Shown here: piece after piece, positions 25,512-34,172 of the stretch
Layout: every line of letters starts with the position of its first letter
Numbering within the stretch: position 1 is the stretch's first letter
Source: Oscillospiraceae bacterium
GTDB lineage: Bacteria; Bacillota; Clostridia; Oscillospirales; Oscillospiraceae
Reading direction: 5' to 3'
DNA: 58,525 nucleotides
Assembly: GCA_017506735.1 (NCBI GenBank)
Contig: JAFVMW010000051.1
Coordinates: 1 to 58,525, forward strand
Position numbers and translations under genes: made by a program
Notes under the pieces: model-generated
The model's database searches: none
Told to the model about the DNA's origin: nothing
Seen by the model: only the letters and a program-made list of their open reading frames with translations

Positions 25512-26774
25512 ATGTCCAAAGTCGCAAAGCTGTCCGATCCCTCCGGCCGCGGTAAGGTCGCAGGCTATGACGTAACCTTCCCCACCATGCAGCACCGCTA
25601 CACCCAGGAAGAAATCGACGCTGTCGTTAAGGTCATGACCCCCAACGATGACGGCGAGATGCCCGGCCAGACCCAGGGCAAGTACCTGGAGCAGTTTGAG
25701 AAGGACTTTGCTGCATTCGTCGGCTCCAAGTACGCTTTCGGTGTGAACAACTGCACCAACGCACTGAAGCTGGCTGCCATCTTCTGCCACATCAAGCCCG
25801 GCGACGAGGTCATCATCCCCGGCTATACCTACTGCGCTTCCGCCATCCCCTTCGGCGATCTGGGCGCAAAGATCGTCTGGGCTGATATCAACCCCTACAC
25901 CTGGACCATCGATCCCGATGACTTTGAGCGTAAGATCACTCCCAAGACCAAGGCTGTTGTCTGTGTCCACCTGCTGGGCATCCCCTGCGACATGAAGAAG
26001 ATCATGCCCATCGCCCGCAAGCACGGCCTGTACGTCGTTGAGGACTGCGCCCAGGCTATGGACTGCACCATCGACGGCCAGCACGTGGGTACCTTCGGTG
26101 ACTTCGGCTGCTTCAGCTTCCACTCCGCCAAGACCATGACCACCCTGGGTGAGGGCGGTATGTTCATCTGCCAGGATGACCAGATCGCACACAACGTCCC
26201 CGGCATCCGTCACAACGGCCTGTGTGCATACCAGGGCGAGCGTGAGCGCTACTGGGTCCCCGCAATGAGTTGCGTCGACGAGTTCCTGGAGGACCGCTGG
26301 CCCCAGAACTTCTGCCTGGGCGAGGCACAGTGCGCACTGGGCTCCGTGCAGCTGAAGAGCGTCTACTCCAACAACGAGATCCTGCGCGCGCAGGATGCCC
26401 GCATCCGCGCCGCTCTGGCTGATCTGCCCGAGATCTCCTTCCCCGGCATCGTGGAAGGCGGCCGCTATGTCGTCCATCAGTACGTCATGCACTATGACGG
26501 CAGCGCCTACGGCAAGAACCGCAACGACCTGCTGGATCTGCTGACCGGCAAGTACCGCGTCCGTGCCATCGTGCAGTACTACCCCCTGTACCGCTTCCCC
26601 CTGTTCCAGAAGAAGGGCATGGGCGCTTACGACTGCCCCGTCCTGGACAAGTGGTGGGATGACTCCTTCTCCTTCCCCTGGTGGTGCGGCGTTGACGATC
26701 CCGAGGGCACCAACGAGAAGATCGACCTGATGTGCGAGCGCCTGAGAGCTGCCGTTCTGGAGCTCCGCGGCTAA
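25512..26774 (+). CDS. DegT/DnrJ/EryC1/StrS family PLP aminotransferase
   Basis: A 420-residue PLP enzyme of the sugar aminotransferase family: PLP phosphate site GVNNCTNALKLA, EDCAQAMDC with the ring-nitrogen acidic residue, and the Schiff-base Lys K207 in FHSAKTMTTLGEGG. These enzymes usually aminate keto-sugars or keto-cyclitols in antibiotic or cell-wall sugar biosynthesis. No other biosynthetic sugar genes are nearby, and the neighbours are importer, aldolase and hydrolases, so here it may run in the deaminating direction. AGGAGGA lies upstream of the start. Codon use resembles the preceding lipoprotein gene. Confidence 0.92.
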   Translation: MSKVAKLSDPSGRGKVAGYDVTFPTMQHRYTQEEIDAVVKVMTPNDDGEMPGQTQGKYLEQFEKDFAAFVGSKYAFGVNNCTNALKLAAIFCHIKPGDEVIIPGYTYCASAIPFGDLGAKIVWADINPYTWTIDPDDFERKITPKTKAVVCVHLLGIPCDMKKIMPIARKHGLYVVEDCAQAMDCTIDGQHVGTFGDFGCFSFHSAKTMTTLGEGGMFICQDDQIAHNVPGIRHNGLCAYQGERERYWVPAMSCVDEFLEDRWPQNFCLGEAQCALGSVQLKSVYSNNEILRAQDARIRAALADLPEISFPGIVEGGRYVVHQYVMHYDGSAYGKNRNDLLDLLTGKYRVRAIVQYYPLYRFPLFQKKGMGAYDCPVLDKWWDDSFSFPWWCGVDDPEGTNEKIDLMCERLRAAVLELRG

Positions 26775-26808
26775 GATTCCATCGGATCCCCTGATATAAC
26801 ACAATAAC

Positions 26809-26871
26809 GGCCGGGAAGATGCGGCCCGATGTCTTTCCAGAAGGACGCAGATCGGTTCGCTCTTTCCGGCC
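26809..26871 (+). other. long-range stem between DegT and DapA-family genes
   Basis: An 11-bp stem with one G/T pair (26809-26819 with 26861-26871) encloses about 40 bases with a smaller GTC/GAC hairpin. A short pyrimidine run follows. It may be a partial terminator or a leader element of the next gene; no promoter with both boxes is visible in this 151-base gap. Confidence 0.4.
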
Positions 26872-26925
26872 CTTTCTGTAAAAAACGCTGGCGACAGCCT
26901 GTTTGACAAGAGAGGATAATCTGTC

Positions 26926-27828
26926 ATGTTTGATAAGAAACTGTTTGAGGGCATCGTTGCCCCTATGGTCAACCCCTGCTTCGAGGACGACAGCCTGGAT
27001 ATGGAAGGCGTCAAGAAGAATCTGGACCGGCTGCTGGCAACTGACGTGGCCGGTCTGTACATCAACGGCGGCACCGGCGACGCTGCCAATCTGACCCAGC
27101 AGGAGCGTCTGGACATCGCCGCATACCTGGTGCCCCGTCTGCTGGAGAAGGGCAAGCTGGCCGTGGTCCATGTGGGCCAGACCAGCCAGCGCCAGGCTGT
27201 GGAACTGGCAAAGCAGGCTGTGGCACTGGGTGCCCAGGCCGTTGCCAGCATCCCCCCCAAGAAGCCCTGGCCCCAGATCGTGGAGTATTACAAGGCCCTG
27301 TGCGCAACCGGCGCCAATGTGATCGTTTACTACATTCCCGGCGTTACCGGCATGACTGCCTCCATGGCAGAGCTGCGGATGATGCTGGACATCCCCGGCG
27401 TCATCGGCATCAAGATGAGCGACTACAACATCTTCCTGATGCGTTCCGTGCTGACCGAGTACCCCGACAAGGTGGTCTACACTGGTCTGGATGAGATGCT
27501 GATCCCCGGCCTGTTCTACGGCGCCGACGGTTCCATCGGCACCTGGGGTAACCTTTTGCCCAATATGTACACCAAGGCCTTCGCCAAGGTCAAGGCCGGC
27601 CAGGTGGATGATCTGAAGCCTCTGATGGAGGAGTTCACCGCATTTCTGGCCATCGGCTGGAACTACGGCATCATCGACACCTTCGAGGAGCTGATGCGGG
27701 CAAAGGGCTATGCAGACCGCTGCTTCCGCCGTCCCACCTCCTGGAATCCCGGCAAGGTCCCCCAGGAAGTTCTGGATGACCTGCTGGCAAGAATGGACAA
27801 GATCAACGCCATGGCTGCCGCCCTGTGA
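26926..27828 (+). CDS. DapA/NanA family (class I) 2-keto acid aldolase
   Basis: A 300-residue TIM-barrel aldolase of the dihydrodipicolinate synthase / N-acetylneuraminate lyase family. The Schiff-base Lys is K163 (GIKMSD) and the catalytic Tyr is Y135 (VIVYYIPGVTG); the 28-residue spacing matches DapA and NanA. The phosphate/carboxylate loop reads GGTGDA rather than the usual GGTGE. Since dapA context genes are absent, a catabolic role releasing pyruvate from a 2-keto-3-deoxy acid or sialic-type acid is likely. It is followed 17 bases later by an aldo/keto reductase that could reduce the aldehyde product. Confidence 0.9.
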   Translation: MFDKKLFEGIVAPMVNPCFEDDSLDMEGVKKNLDRLLATDVAGLYINGGTGDAANLTQQERLDIAAYLVPRLLEKGKLAVVHVGQTSQRQAVELAKQAVALGAQAVASIPPKKPWPQIVEYYKALCATGANVIVYYIPGVTGMTASMAELRMMLDIPGVIGIKMSDYNIFLMRSVLTEYPDKVVYTGLDEMLIPGLFYGADGSIGTWGNLLPNMYTKAFAKVKAGQVDDLKPLMEEFTAFLAIGWNYGIIDTFEELMRAKGYADRCFRRPTSWNPGKVPQEVLDDLLARMDKINAMAAAL

Positions 27829-27845
27829 GCGAAAGGAGAAACACC

Positions 27846-28760
27846 ATGAAGTATTCCCTGATTCCCGGCACCGAGATGTCCGTCAGCAAGATCTGCCTGG
27901 GCACCATGACCTTCGGCAGCCCCGTTGCTGAGGCGGATGCCATCCGTCTGGTCCGCTACGCCATGGACGAGCACGGCATCAATTTTGTGGATACCGCCAA
28001 TATGTACGAGGGCTACAACCGCTATGCCGGTTCCTCCGGCGGCGTGGCCGAGGAGATCCTGGGCAAGGCTGTGGAAGGCCGCCGCCAGGACTTCATCCTG
28101 GCCACCAAGGTGGGCATGAAGGTGGGCAACAATCCCGAAGATGAGGATACCAGCCCCGAGGCCATCCGCATCCAGCTCCGCCGGAGCCTGAAGCGGATGA
28201 ACACCGACTACATCGATATTTACTACCTGCACCGCTACGATCCCCACACCGATCCCCATGACATCGCCCGTGCCATCGGCGACGAGCTGAAGGCCGGCAC
28301 CGTCCGTTCCTGGGGCGTCAGCAACTACACCGCCGACCAGTTCAAGGCCCTCATCGCCGCTGTCCGGGAGGAAAACATCAAGATGCCCTCCATGTGCCAG
28401 CCCTCTCTGAGCCTGCTGAACACCGGCGCCCTGACCGATATGCTGCCCCTGTGCGCACAGGAAGGCATTGGCGTGATCCCTTACCAGATCCTCCAGGGCG
28501 GTATGCTCACCGGCAAGTACCGCCGGGGCCAGGCTGCGCCTGCAGGCTCCCGTCTGGCAGAGAAGCCCGAGTGGATGAAGCCCTTCACCGACGAAGTCTA
28601 CGACGTCATCGAGCATAGCGCTCAGATGGCCCAGGAGCGGGGCATCTCCATGACCCAGTACGCCATCCAGTGGGCACTGGAGCAGCCTGCCGTTGTTTCC
28701 ACCCTGGTGGGTGTGAAGCGGGAGGCCCAGATCGACGAGGCTGCTGCCGCACTGAAGTAA
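27846..28760 (+). CDS. aldo/keto reductase
   Basis: A 304-residue (beta/alpha)8 NADPH-dependent reductase. The family tetrad is recognisable: Asp in FVDTANMYEG with Tyr four residues later, Lys in ILATKVGM and His in YLHRYDPHT. The C-terminal cofactor motif is TLVGVKREAQIDE. Such enzymes reduce sugar aldehydes or ketosugars in the cytoplasm. The ATG at 27846 has AAAGGAGA upstream; it lies 17 bases after the aldolase. Confidence 0.93.
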   Translation: MKYSLIPGTEMSVSKICLGTMTFGSPVAEADAIRLVRYAMDEHGINFVDTANMYEGYNRYAGSSGGVAEEILGKAVEGRRQDFILATKVGMKVGNNPEDEDTSPEAIRIQLRRSLKRMNTDYIDIYYLHRYDPHTDPHDIARAIGDELKAGTVRSWGVSNYTADQFKALIAAVREENIKMPSMCQPSLSLLNTGALTDMLPLCAQEGIGVIPYQILQGGMLTGKYRRGQAAPAGSRLAEKPEWMKPFTDEVYDVIEHSAQMAQERGISMTQYAIQWALEQPAVVSTLVGVKREAQIDEAAAALK

Positions 28761-28771
28761 ACATCCTGCAA

Positions 28772-28793
28772 TGGGGCAGGCTGGCCTGCCCCA
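28772..28793 (+). other. intercistronic hairpin without U-tract
   Basis: TGGGGCAGGC pairs with GCCTGCCCCA in the 48-base spacer between the reductase and the first sialidase-fold gene. No T-run follows; it probably segments or stabilises the mRNA. Confidence 0.55.
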
Positions 28794-28808
28794 ATAGGAG
28801 AACGAACT

Positions 28809-30623
28809 ATGGCTTATTGTTCCAACGATACTGTGACCTGGAGCGGCTCTTTTGAGCAGCATACGGTCTATTCTCCCCAGGTCCACCCCGGCTTTGTGGC
28901 CTGGGTTTCCGCCTTTTCCTATGGTGACGGCTCTGTGGGTCTGTCCTTTGACGAACGGATCCGGGCCCATAACCCGGATTTTGTGAATCCCAAGCTGGAA
29001 TACGCCCATGCGGCCGGCGTCCCTGTTTCCTACTGCTCTGTGGAGGCAGGCAGTGCCGATCAGCAGTCCTTCCGGGTGTATCTGCGCTCTCGGGACGGCA
29101 TCCACTTTGAAGAGACCGGACGCTGCCCCAGAAGCCAGGGCTCCTTCTGCAATTTCGGCTTCCCCGACGGACGGATCATCGGCCTGGATGTGCCCCGGAT
29201 GAACGAGGCCCACACCGGCTGGGCCAACTGCATTATGGTTCGGGAAAGTACCGACGGCGGCAAGACCTGGCGTCTGGTGAAAAAGCTGCTGGAGGGCACC
29301 GCGCCCTATATCTGGCGGACCAGGACCCTGTCCGACGGCACGGGCATTCTTATCGCCAGCTTCTTCGGCACCCCCTGGGGCCAGGGCAGGGACCGGGCCA
29401 CCCGGACCACCAGCCTGCCCGACGAAAACGGTCACACCAAGATCCAGACCTTCTTCATGACTACCACCGACGGCATCCACTACTCCGGCCCCCATTACAT
29501 CATGCCGGGGCTGGGTACCCATGAGTATGACGTGGTGGAAACGGAACCGGGCACCCTGCTGTTCATCGGCGGCGATGTCCAGGGCAGCCCCTGCGGCTAC
29601 CAGGAGGTGCGGCGCTGCGGTGACGGCTGGATCAACGGCACCGTGTTCCCCATCCACTCCGGCGCGCCGGAGGATGTGATCAAAAATCCCCAGGGCGGCT
29701 ATGTACCTGAAACCGTTGTCTATGACCGCCGCTACAACTGTCTGCTGGGCTACCGGCGGAACAAGTGCTTCTCCCTGTCCAACGACAAGGGCGCCAACTG
29801 GGTGCAGGCAGTCATGGACCGTCCATATACCCACCTGTACCAGCCTCAGATCATGGTGCTGCCCGACGGACGGACTGCCATGTACGGTCACTGCGGCGGC
29901 GGCGACAGCGCCTTCGGTGAAAATGATATGGCCATCGGTGCCATCATTCTGGATCCGGTCTGCGCAAAGGAACTGCCCGGCCCCACCCGTCTGGTGATGG
30001 ACCGGATGATGAGTGAGGACGGCTCCCATTACATCAACGGCTATTGGGCAAAGGTCCTGTCCGGTGATGTGCCTGTTGCGGGGGCGGAGGTGGAATTCCG
30101 GTTCCAGCGCTTCTGGACACCGGAGGGCAGTGTGAACACTGACCCCATCGAAGACGCGCCCATCCGGCTGTCCGGCATCACCGACGAAAACGGTATGGTA
30201 TCGGTTCGTGCCGCCATGTTTGACGGCATTGCCGACATTCACGATGCCTATCTGGTCAACGCCGTGTGCCTGGCCAGCGATACCGTCCGGGGCTGCAGCG
30301 GCCCCACCATGAGTGTCATGAATCTGACACCCTACCGGCACTGCCGCTTCCCCCGGGATGCCCACATGGCAGGGGGCAGCCTGTATCTGGCGCCCCGGTT
30401 TCTGGAGGATTTCCCGGGTGTTCTGGATACGCTGCAGAAGGCCGTGGGCGATGACCGCCGGCTGCCGGAAGGTCTGCTGCCCCGGGAAGCGGAGCAGCGG
30501 CTGCTGGAAAGCGGAGTGCTGACCCGGGACGAAGAAGGCAGACTCTGCTGGATCCACAATGTCCACAGTCCCCGTCCGCTGGACGCCGTGAAGCCCATGC
30601 TCACCGGCGACTGGTATGAATAA
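28809..30623 (+). CDS. cytoplasmic sialidase-superfamily (BNR/Asp-box) protein, unknown substrate
   Basis: A 604-residue protein with no signal peptide or membrane segment. Residues about 20-400 look like a six-bladed propeller with at least one clear Asp box (ESTDGGKTW, about residue 150). Residues about 405-490 form an Ig-like or carboxypeptidase-regulatory-like domain (SGDVPVAGAEVEFRF, GITDENGMVSVRA). The C-terminal 110 residues are unassigned. The RIP/arginine-triad motif of true sialidases is not seen. It is probably a glycoside-active enzyme, hydrolase or lyase, on an imported oligosaccharide. GGAG lies upstream of the start. Confidence 0.7.
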   Translation: MAYCSNDTVTWSGSFEQHTVYSPQVHPGFVAWVSAFSYGDGSVGLSFDERIRAHNPDFVNPKLEYAHAAGVPVSYCSVEAGSADQQSFRVYLRSRDGIHFEETGRCPRSQGSFCNFGFPDGRIIGLDVPRMNEAHTGWANCIMVRESTDGGKTWRLVKKLLEGTAPYIWRTRTLSDGTGILIASFFGTPWGQGRDRATRTTSLPDENGHTKIQTFFMTTTDGIHYSGPHYIMPGLGTHEYDVVETEPGTLLFIGGDVQGSPCGYQEVRRCGDGWINGTVFPIHSGAPEDVIKNPQGGYVPETVVYDRRYNCLLGYRRNKCFSLSNDKGANWVQAVMDRPYTHLYQPQIMVLPDGRTAMYGHCGGGDSAFGENDMAIGAIILDPVCAKELPGPTRLVMDRMMSEDGSHYINGYWAKVLSGDVPVAGAEVEFRFQRFWTPEGSVNTDPIEDAPIRLSGITDENGMVSVRAAMFDGIADIHDAYLVNAVCLASDTVRGCSGPTMSVMNLTPYRHCRFPRDAHMAGGSLYLAPRFLEDFPGVLDTLQKAVGDDRRLPEGLLPREAEQRLLESGVLTRDEEGRLCWIHNVHSPRPLDAVKPMLTGDWYE

Positions 30624-30631
30624 CAAACCTT

Positions 30632-30659
30632 CCGGGGCAGGGGAGTGCCTCTGCCCCGG
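30632..30659 (+). other. intercistronic hairpin without U-tract
   Basis: CCGGGGCAG pairs with CTGCCCCGG, with three further inner pairs, between the first sialidase-fold gene and the esterase gene. No U-tract follows. Confidence 0.55.
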
Positions 30660-30694
30660 TTCACACATTCCACTTCTCTCAGGAGGATGAATCT

Positions 30695-32107
30695 ATGAAA
30701 TTCGGCGTAACCATTTCCTCCGGCGCTTCTCCCTGGCAGATCTTCCAGCAGGGAGCCGACGGCACTGCTTCCATTACCCTGAAGGGCGAGTATCACCTGA
30801 TCCGCCTGACCCAGGAGATCCCCCTTCAGTTCAACCCCGTTCCCTACGCCCCTGCCACCGTCAAGGCACGGGTGGCCCTGGAGACCACCGGCGAGAATGT
30901 GATCCCCTGGACCAAGGCCCGTATCCTGGACGAGTCCCATTGGGAGATCTGCTTCCCCAAGGTGCCCGCAGGCGGCCTGTACCGGATCGAGACCACCATG
31001 GAGTACGAGGGCTGGGACGGCCTGTCCTGCTCCCGGGGCGACATGATCCACAACATCGGCGTGGGTGACGTGTTTGTCATCGCCGGTCAGAGCAACGCCG
31101 CAGGCCGTGCCAAGAATCCCGTGGCGGACGATCCCGAGCTGGGTGTCCATGTGCTGCGCACCAGCGCCATCTGGGATCTGGCCACCCATCCTCTGGGTGA
31201 GACCACCGGCGCGGTTCATGTGGGCCATTACGAAAACCACAATCCCGGCCACTGCCCCTGGCTCCACTTCGCCAAGCGGCTGAAGAAGGAACTGGGCTAT
31301 CCCATCGGTCTGGTGCCCGCTGCCTACGGCGGTTCCCCCCTGCGCTGGTGGAATCCCGACGAGAACGGCGCCCTGCTGACCAATATGCTGGAAATGCTGG
31401 GCGATTACGACATCCATCCCAAGGCAGTGCTCTGGTATCAGGGCGAGGCCGAGGGCTATGAGGACAGCGCGGAAACCTATTTCGACCGGTTCTCCGCTAC
31501 GGTGGATCACACCCGCCGGCTCCTGGGCCAGCCCGATCTGCCCTTCATCACCGTGCAGCTGAACCGCTGCGTCATGGAGGCCACCGAGCATCTGGACCGC
31601 CAGTGGGGCATCGTCCGGGAAGCCCAGCGTCAGGCCTGGCACAAGCTGCACAACATCACCGTGGTGCCTGCCAACGATCTGGCCCTGTACGACTTCATCC
31701 ACAACTCTTCTCAGGGCAACCTGGTGGTGGGCGAGCGCTGCGCCCTGGCTGCGCTGGATGTGTGCTACGGCAGAGCCACCGACTGGATGGCTCCCGAGCC
31801 CGAGACCGTCCGCTTCACTGCTCCCGATACTGTGGAGCTGAAGTTCTCACGGATCCGCAACTGGGTCAACCCCTTCGATGTGCCTGCGGCACTGCTGCCC
31901 TTTGACGCCGAGGACGATCAGGGTCTGGTGCATCCGGTGAGCTATGTCACCGGCGGCGACAGCCTGACCTTCACCTTCCCCCGTGCCCTGGGCGAGAATG
32001 CCCGGCTCCACGGCGGCTGGCGGATGAATCCCGGCTTCCAGATGCCTTGCGACTGCATGAGAATCTCCATGCTGTCGTTCTACGATGTACCCATTACCAA
32101 AGACTGA
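30695..32107 (+). CDS. sialate O-acetylesterase-like SGNH carbohydrate esterase
   Basis: A 470-residue protein of the SASA family (PF03629). The nucleophile is S133 in IAGQSNAAG, the oxyanion segment is LWYQGEAE, and the catalytic Asp/His pair is D333/H336 in ALYDFIHNSSQGN. The N-terminal 110 residues and the C-terminal 100 are beta-rich, as in related enzymes. SASA enzymes remove O-acetyl groups from sialic acids or plant and host glycans. There is no signal peptide, so deacetylation would take place in the cytoplasm after import. AGGAGGA lies upstream of the start. Confidence 0.88.
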   Translation: MKFGVTISSGASPWQIFQQGADGTASITLKGEYHLIRLTQEIPLQFNPVPYAPATVKARVALETTGENVIPWTKARILDESHWEICFPKVPAGGLYRIETTMEYEGWDGLSCSRGDMIHNIGVGDVFVIAGQSNAAGRAKNPVADDPELGVHVLRTSAIWDLATHPLGETTGAVHVGHYENHNPGHCPWLHFAKRLKKELGYPIGLVPAAYGGSPLRWWNPDENGALLTNMLEMLGDYDIHPKAVLWYQGEAEGYEDSAETYFDRFSATVDHTRRLLGQPDLPFITVQLNRCVMEATEHLDRQWGIVREAQRQAWHKLHNITVVPANDLALYDFIHNSSQGNLVVGERCALAALDVCYGRATDWMAPEPETVRFTAPDTVELKFSRIRNWVNPFDVPAALLPFDAEDDQGLVHPVSYVTGGDSLTFTFPRALGENARLHGGWRMNPGFQMPCDCMRISMLSFYDVPITKD

Positions 32108-32126
32108 TCAGAAAGAGAGATCTGCC

Positions 32127-34160
32127 ATGAGAAACGATCCCTTTCAGTATATTTTCCGGTTCTGCTGTGATCCGGATTTCAACGACCGGCAGGAAATCGA
32201 CGCCCTGATGGACTATGTGGATGACGCACTGGTGGACGATGTTGCCATTTTCGCCAATGTGGAGGAAATCAACACCGGCCACATGAGCTTTCAGGAGCAG
32301 GATCGCTACATTGCTCTGATGAAGGAGGTCCGTGACCTGCTGAAGGAAAAGGGCGTGACCATTTCCGTGAACCAGTGGCACAGCGTCATGCACGCGGATC
32401 TGGGCAAATCCTTCCGGCCCGACCAGCCCTTCCGTCCCATGGTGGACATCGAGGGCAACGCCGCATCCCTGAGCGTCTGCCCCCTGTGCGAACACTGGCA
32501 GGCCTACATCGGCAGGCTCTATGCCCGGTATGCGGAGCTGGAGCCCTCCATCCTCTGGGTGGAGGACGATTTCCGGCTCCACAACCACGATCCTCTGGTC
32601 TGGGGCGGCTGCTTCTGCCCCGAACATATGAAGCGATACAGCGCCCTGGCCGGCAAGGAGCTGACCCGGGAGGAATTCCTGGCAGGTGTCCTGCAGCCCG
32701 GCGAGCCCCATCCCTACCGGAAGATCTGGCTGGATGTGGCAAGAGAAACCATGCTCAGCGCCGCCCGTGCCATCAGCACCGCCGTCCGGGAAGTGACCAA
32801 AGAATCCCGGGTGGGTCTGATGAGCTCCGTGCCCTTCGTCCACGCTGCCGAAGGCCGTGACTGGCACGCCATTCTGAACACTCTGGCCGGCGGCCAGACT
32901 CCCGTGAACCGGATCCATCTGCCTGGCTACCAGGAGAGTGCCCCCAGCCACTATCTGCGCAATCTGAATATGGTCTCCATGCTCAACCGGGCCATGATCC
33001 CGGAACACACCCAGGTGTATCCCGAGCTGGAGAATTTCCCCTACTCCCTCTTCTCCAAATCCCGTCGGTTCACCCGGTTCCAGCTGGTCAGCGGTCTGCC
33101 CCTGAATCTGGCAGGCATCACCATTGACCTGTACGACCTGAACGGCAACGGCATCATCTGGGAGGAGGGCTATCAGGATATGCTCCGGGAGGTCAAGCCC
33201 TATCTGAATACCCTGACCGCCTCCGGCGTGTTCCGGGGCAAGCGGGAGGGCGTGAAGGTGCTTTACTCCCAGCGCTCTTCCTACACCCTGCACACCGCCG
33301 CCGGAAAGCAGATGGAGGAGCTGTATCCCCATGACTGCTTCTGGGCAGGTCTGCTTCCTGCCATGGGTGTGCCCTATGCCTATACCGATTCTGCTGACCA
33401 CAAGGGTGAGATTCTGGCCGCTTCCGGTCAGGTGCTGCGGAATTTCTCCGCCGAAGAACTGACGGCCCTGTTTGAGAACAACTTCGTCCTCCTCAACGGT
33501 GACGCGGCATATACCCTCTTTGACATGGGTCTGGGCCATCTGGCCGGTATTGCCGATGCCAAATGGGTGAAGCAGAATGACGGCACCTACGCCTTCGAGC
33601 AGGTGACCAACGGAAAGATCTACCGGGGCCGGGAAAAGGCCCGGGCCTCCGCCATCATCTCCGCCTCCGATGCACTGAACGTTACCTACCGGGAAGATGC
33701 CCGGGTGGAGGAATACACCGCTCTGTTTGACTCCTTCCGCAGACCCAGACTCTCCTGCGAGACGGTGGTCAACGGCCGTGTGATGATCTTCCCCTTCGGC
33801 GGATTTGACTACCCCCTGTCCATCCCCCCCATGTTCTGGAACGGCCTGCGGCAGGAGCTGCTGCAGCAGATCCTGTGTAAGGCCGGTGCATCCTTCCCCA
33901 TGGTGAAGAATATGCCGTATCTGGAGCCCCACTACCTTATCAAGGACGGGGAGGAATATCTGTATCTGGTCAACGGCAGCACCGACGAGGCTGTGAACCC
34001 GGAGCTGCTGCACACCCGGCTGGATGCCCGGACTGAAATTCAGCTGTCTACCGAACAGGGCAATGCGTCTGTGATCCAGACCCCTGCCACCGAAAACGGC
34101 AATGTGCTGCAGATGAAGATCCCCAGCATGGAAGCCCTGCTGATGAAACTGAAGAAATAA
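32127..34160 (+). CDS. GH42-like clan A glycoside hydrolase-related protein
   Basis: A 677-residue protein with no signal peptide. Residues about 1-360 look like a TIM barrel with ILWVEDDFRLHNHDP and GCFCPEHMKRY, the latter resembling the Cys motif after strand 4 in GH42 beta-galactosidases. Residues about 370-560 resemble the amidotransferase-like middle domain of that family (VKVLYSQRSS). A short beta domain (LEPHYLIKDGEEYLYLVNGS) ends the protein. The usual NE pair of clan A enzymes is not obvious; E/D residues in WVEDD may serve. A hydrolase role is likely, but the substrate is unknown. It is one of four uninterrupted degradative genes. Confidence 0.6.
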   Translation: MRNDPFQYIFRFCCDPDFNDRQEIDALMDYVDDALVDDVAIFANVEEINTGHMSFQEQDRYIALMKEVRDLLKEKGVTISVNQWHSVMHADLGKSFRPDQPFRPMVDIEGNAASLSVCPLCEHWQAYIGRLYARYAELEPSILWVEDDFRLHNHDPLVWGGCFCPEHMKRYSALAGKELTREEFLAGVLQPGEPHPYRKIWLDVARETMLSAARAISTAVREVTKESRVGLMSSVPFVHAAEGRDWHAILNTLAGGQTPVNRIHLPGYQESAPSHYLRNLNMVSMLNRAMIPEHTQVYPELENFPYSLFSKSRRFTRFQLVSGLPLNLAGITIDLYDLNGNGIIWEEGYQDMLREVKPYLNTLTASGVFRGKREGVKVLYSQRSSYTLHTAAGKQMEELYPHDCFWAGLLPAMGVPYAYTDSADHKGEILAASGQVLRNFSAEELTALFENNFVLLNGDAAYTLFDMGLGHLAGIADAKWVKQNDGTYAFEQVTNGKIYRGREKARASAIISASDALNVTYREDARVEEYTALFDSFRRPRLSCETVVNGRVMIFPFGGFDYPLSIPPMFWNGLRQELLQQILCKAGASFPMVKNMPYLEPHYLIKDGEEYLYLVNGSTDEAVNPELLHTRLDARTEIQLSTEQGNASVIQTPATENGNVLQMKIPSMEALLMKLKK

Positions 34161-34172
34161 AGGAGAAACACT

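Noticed and set aside
26926-27828. dapA for lysine biosynthesis
   Set aside because: The loop reads GGTGDA, the neighbours are catabolic and no lysine genes are nearby; a catabolic aldolase is more likely.
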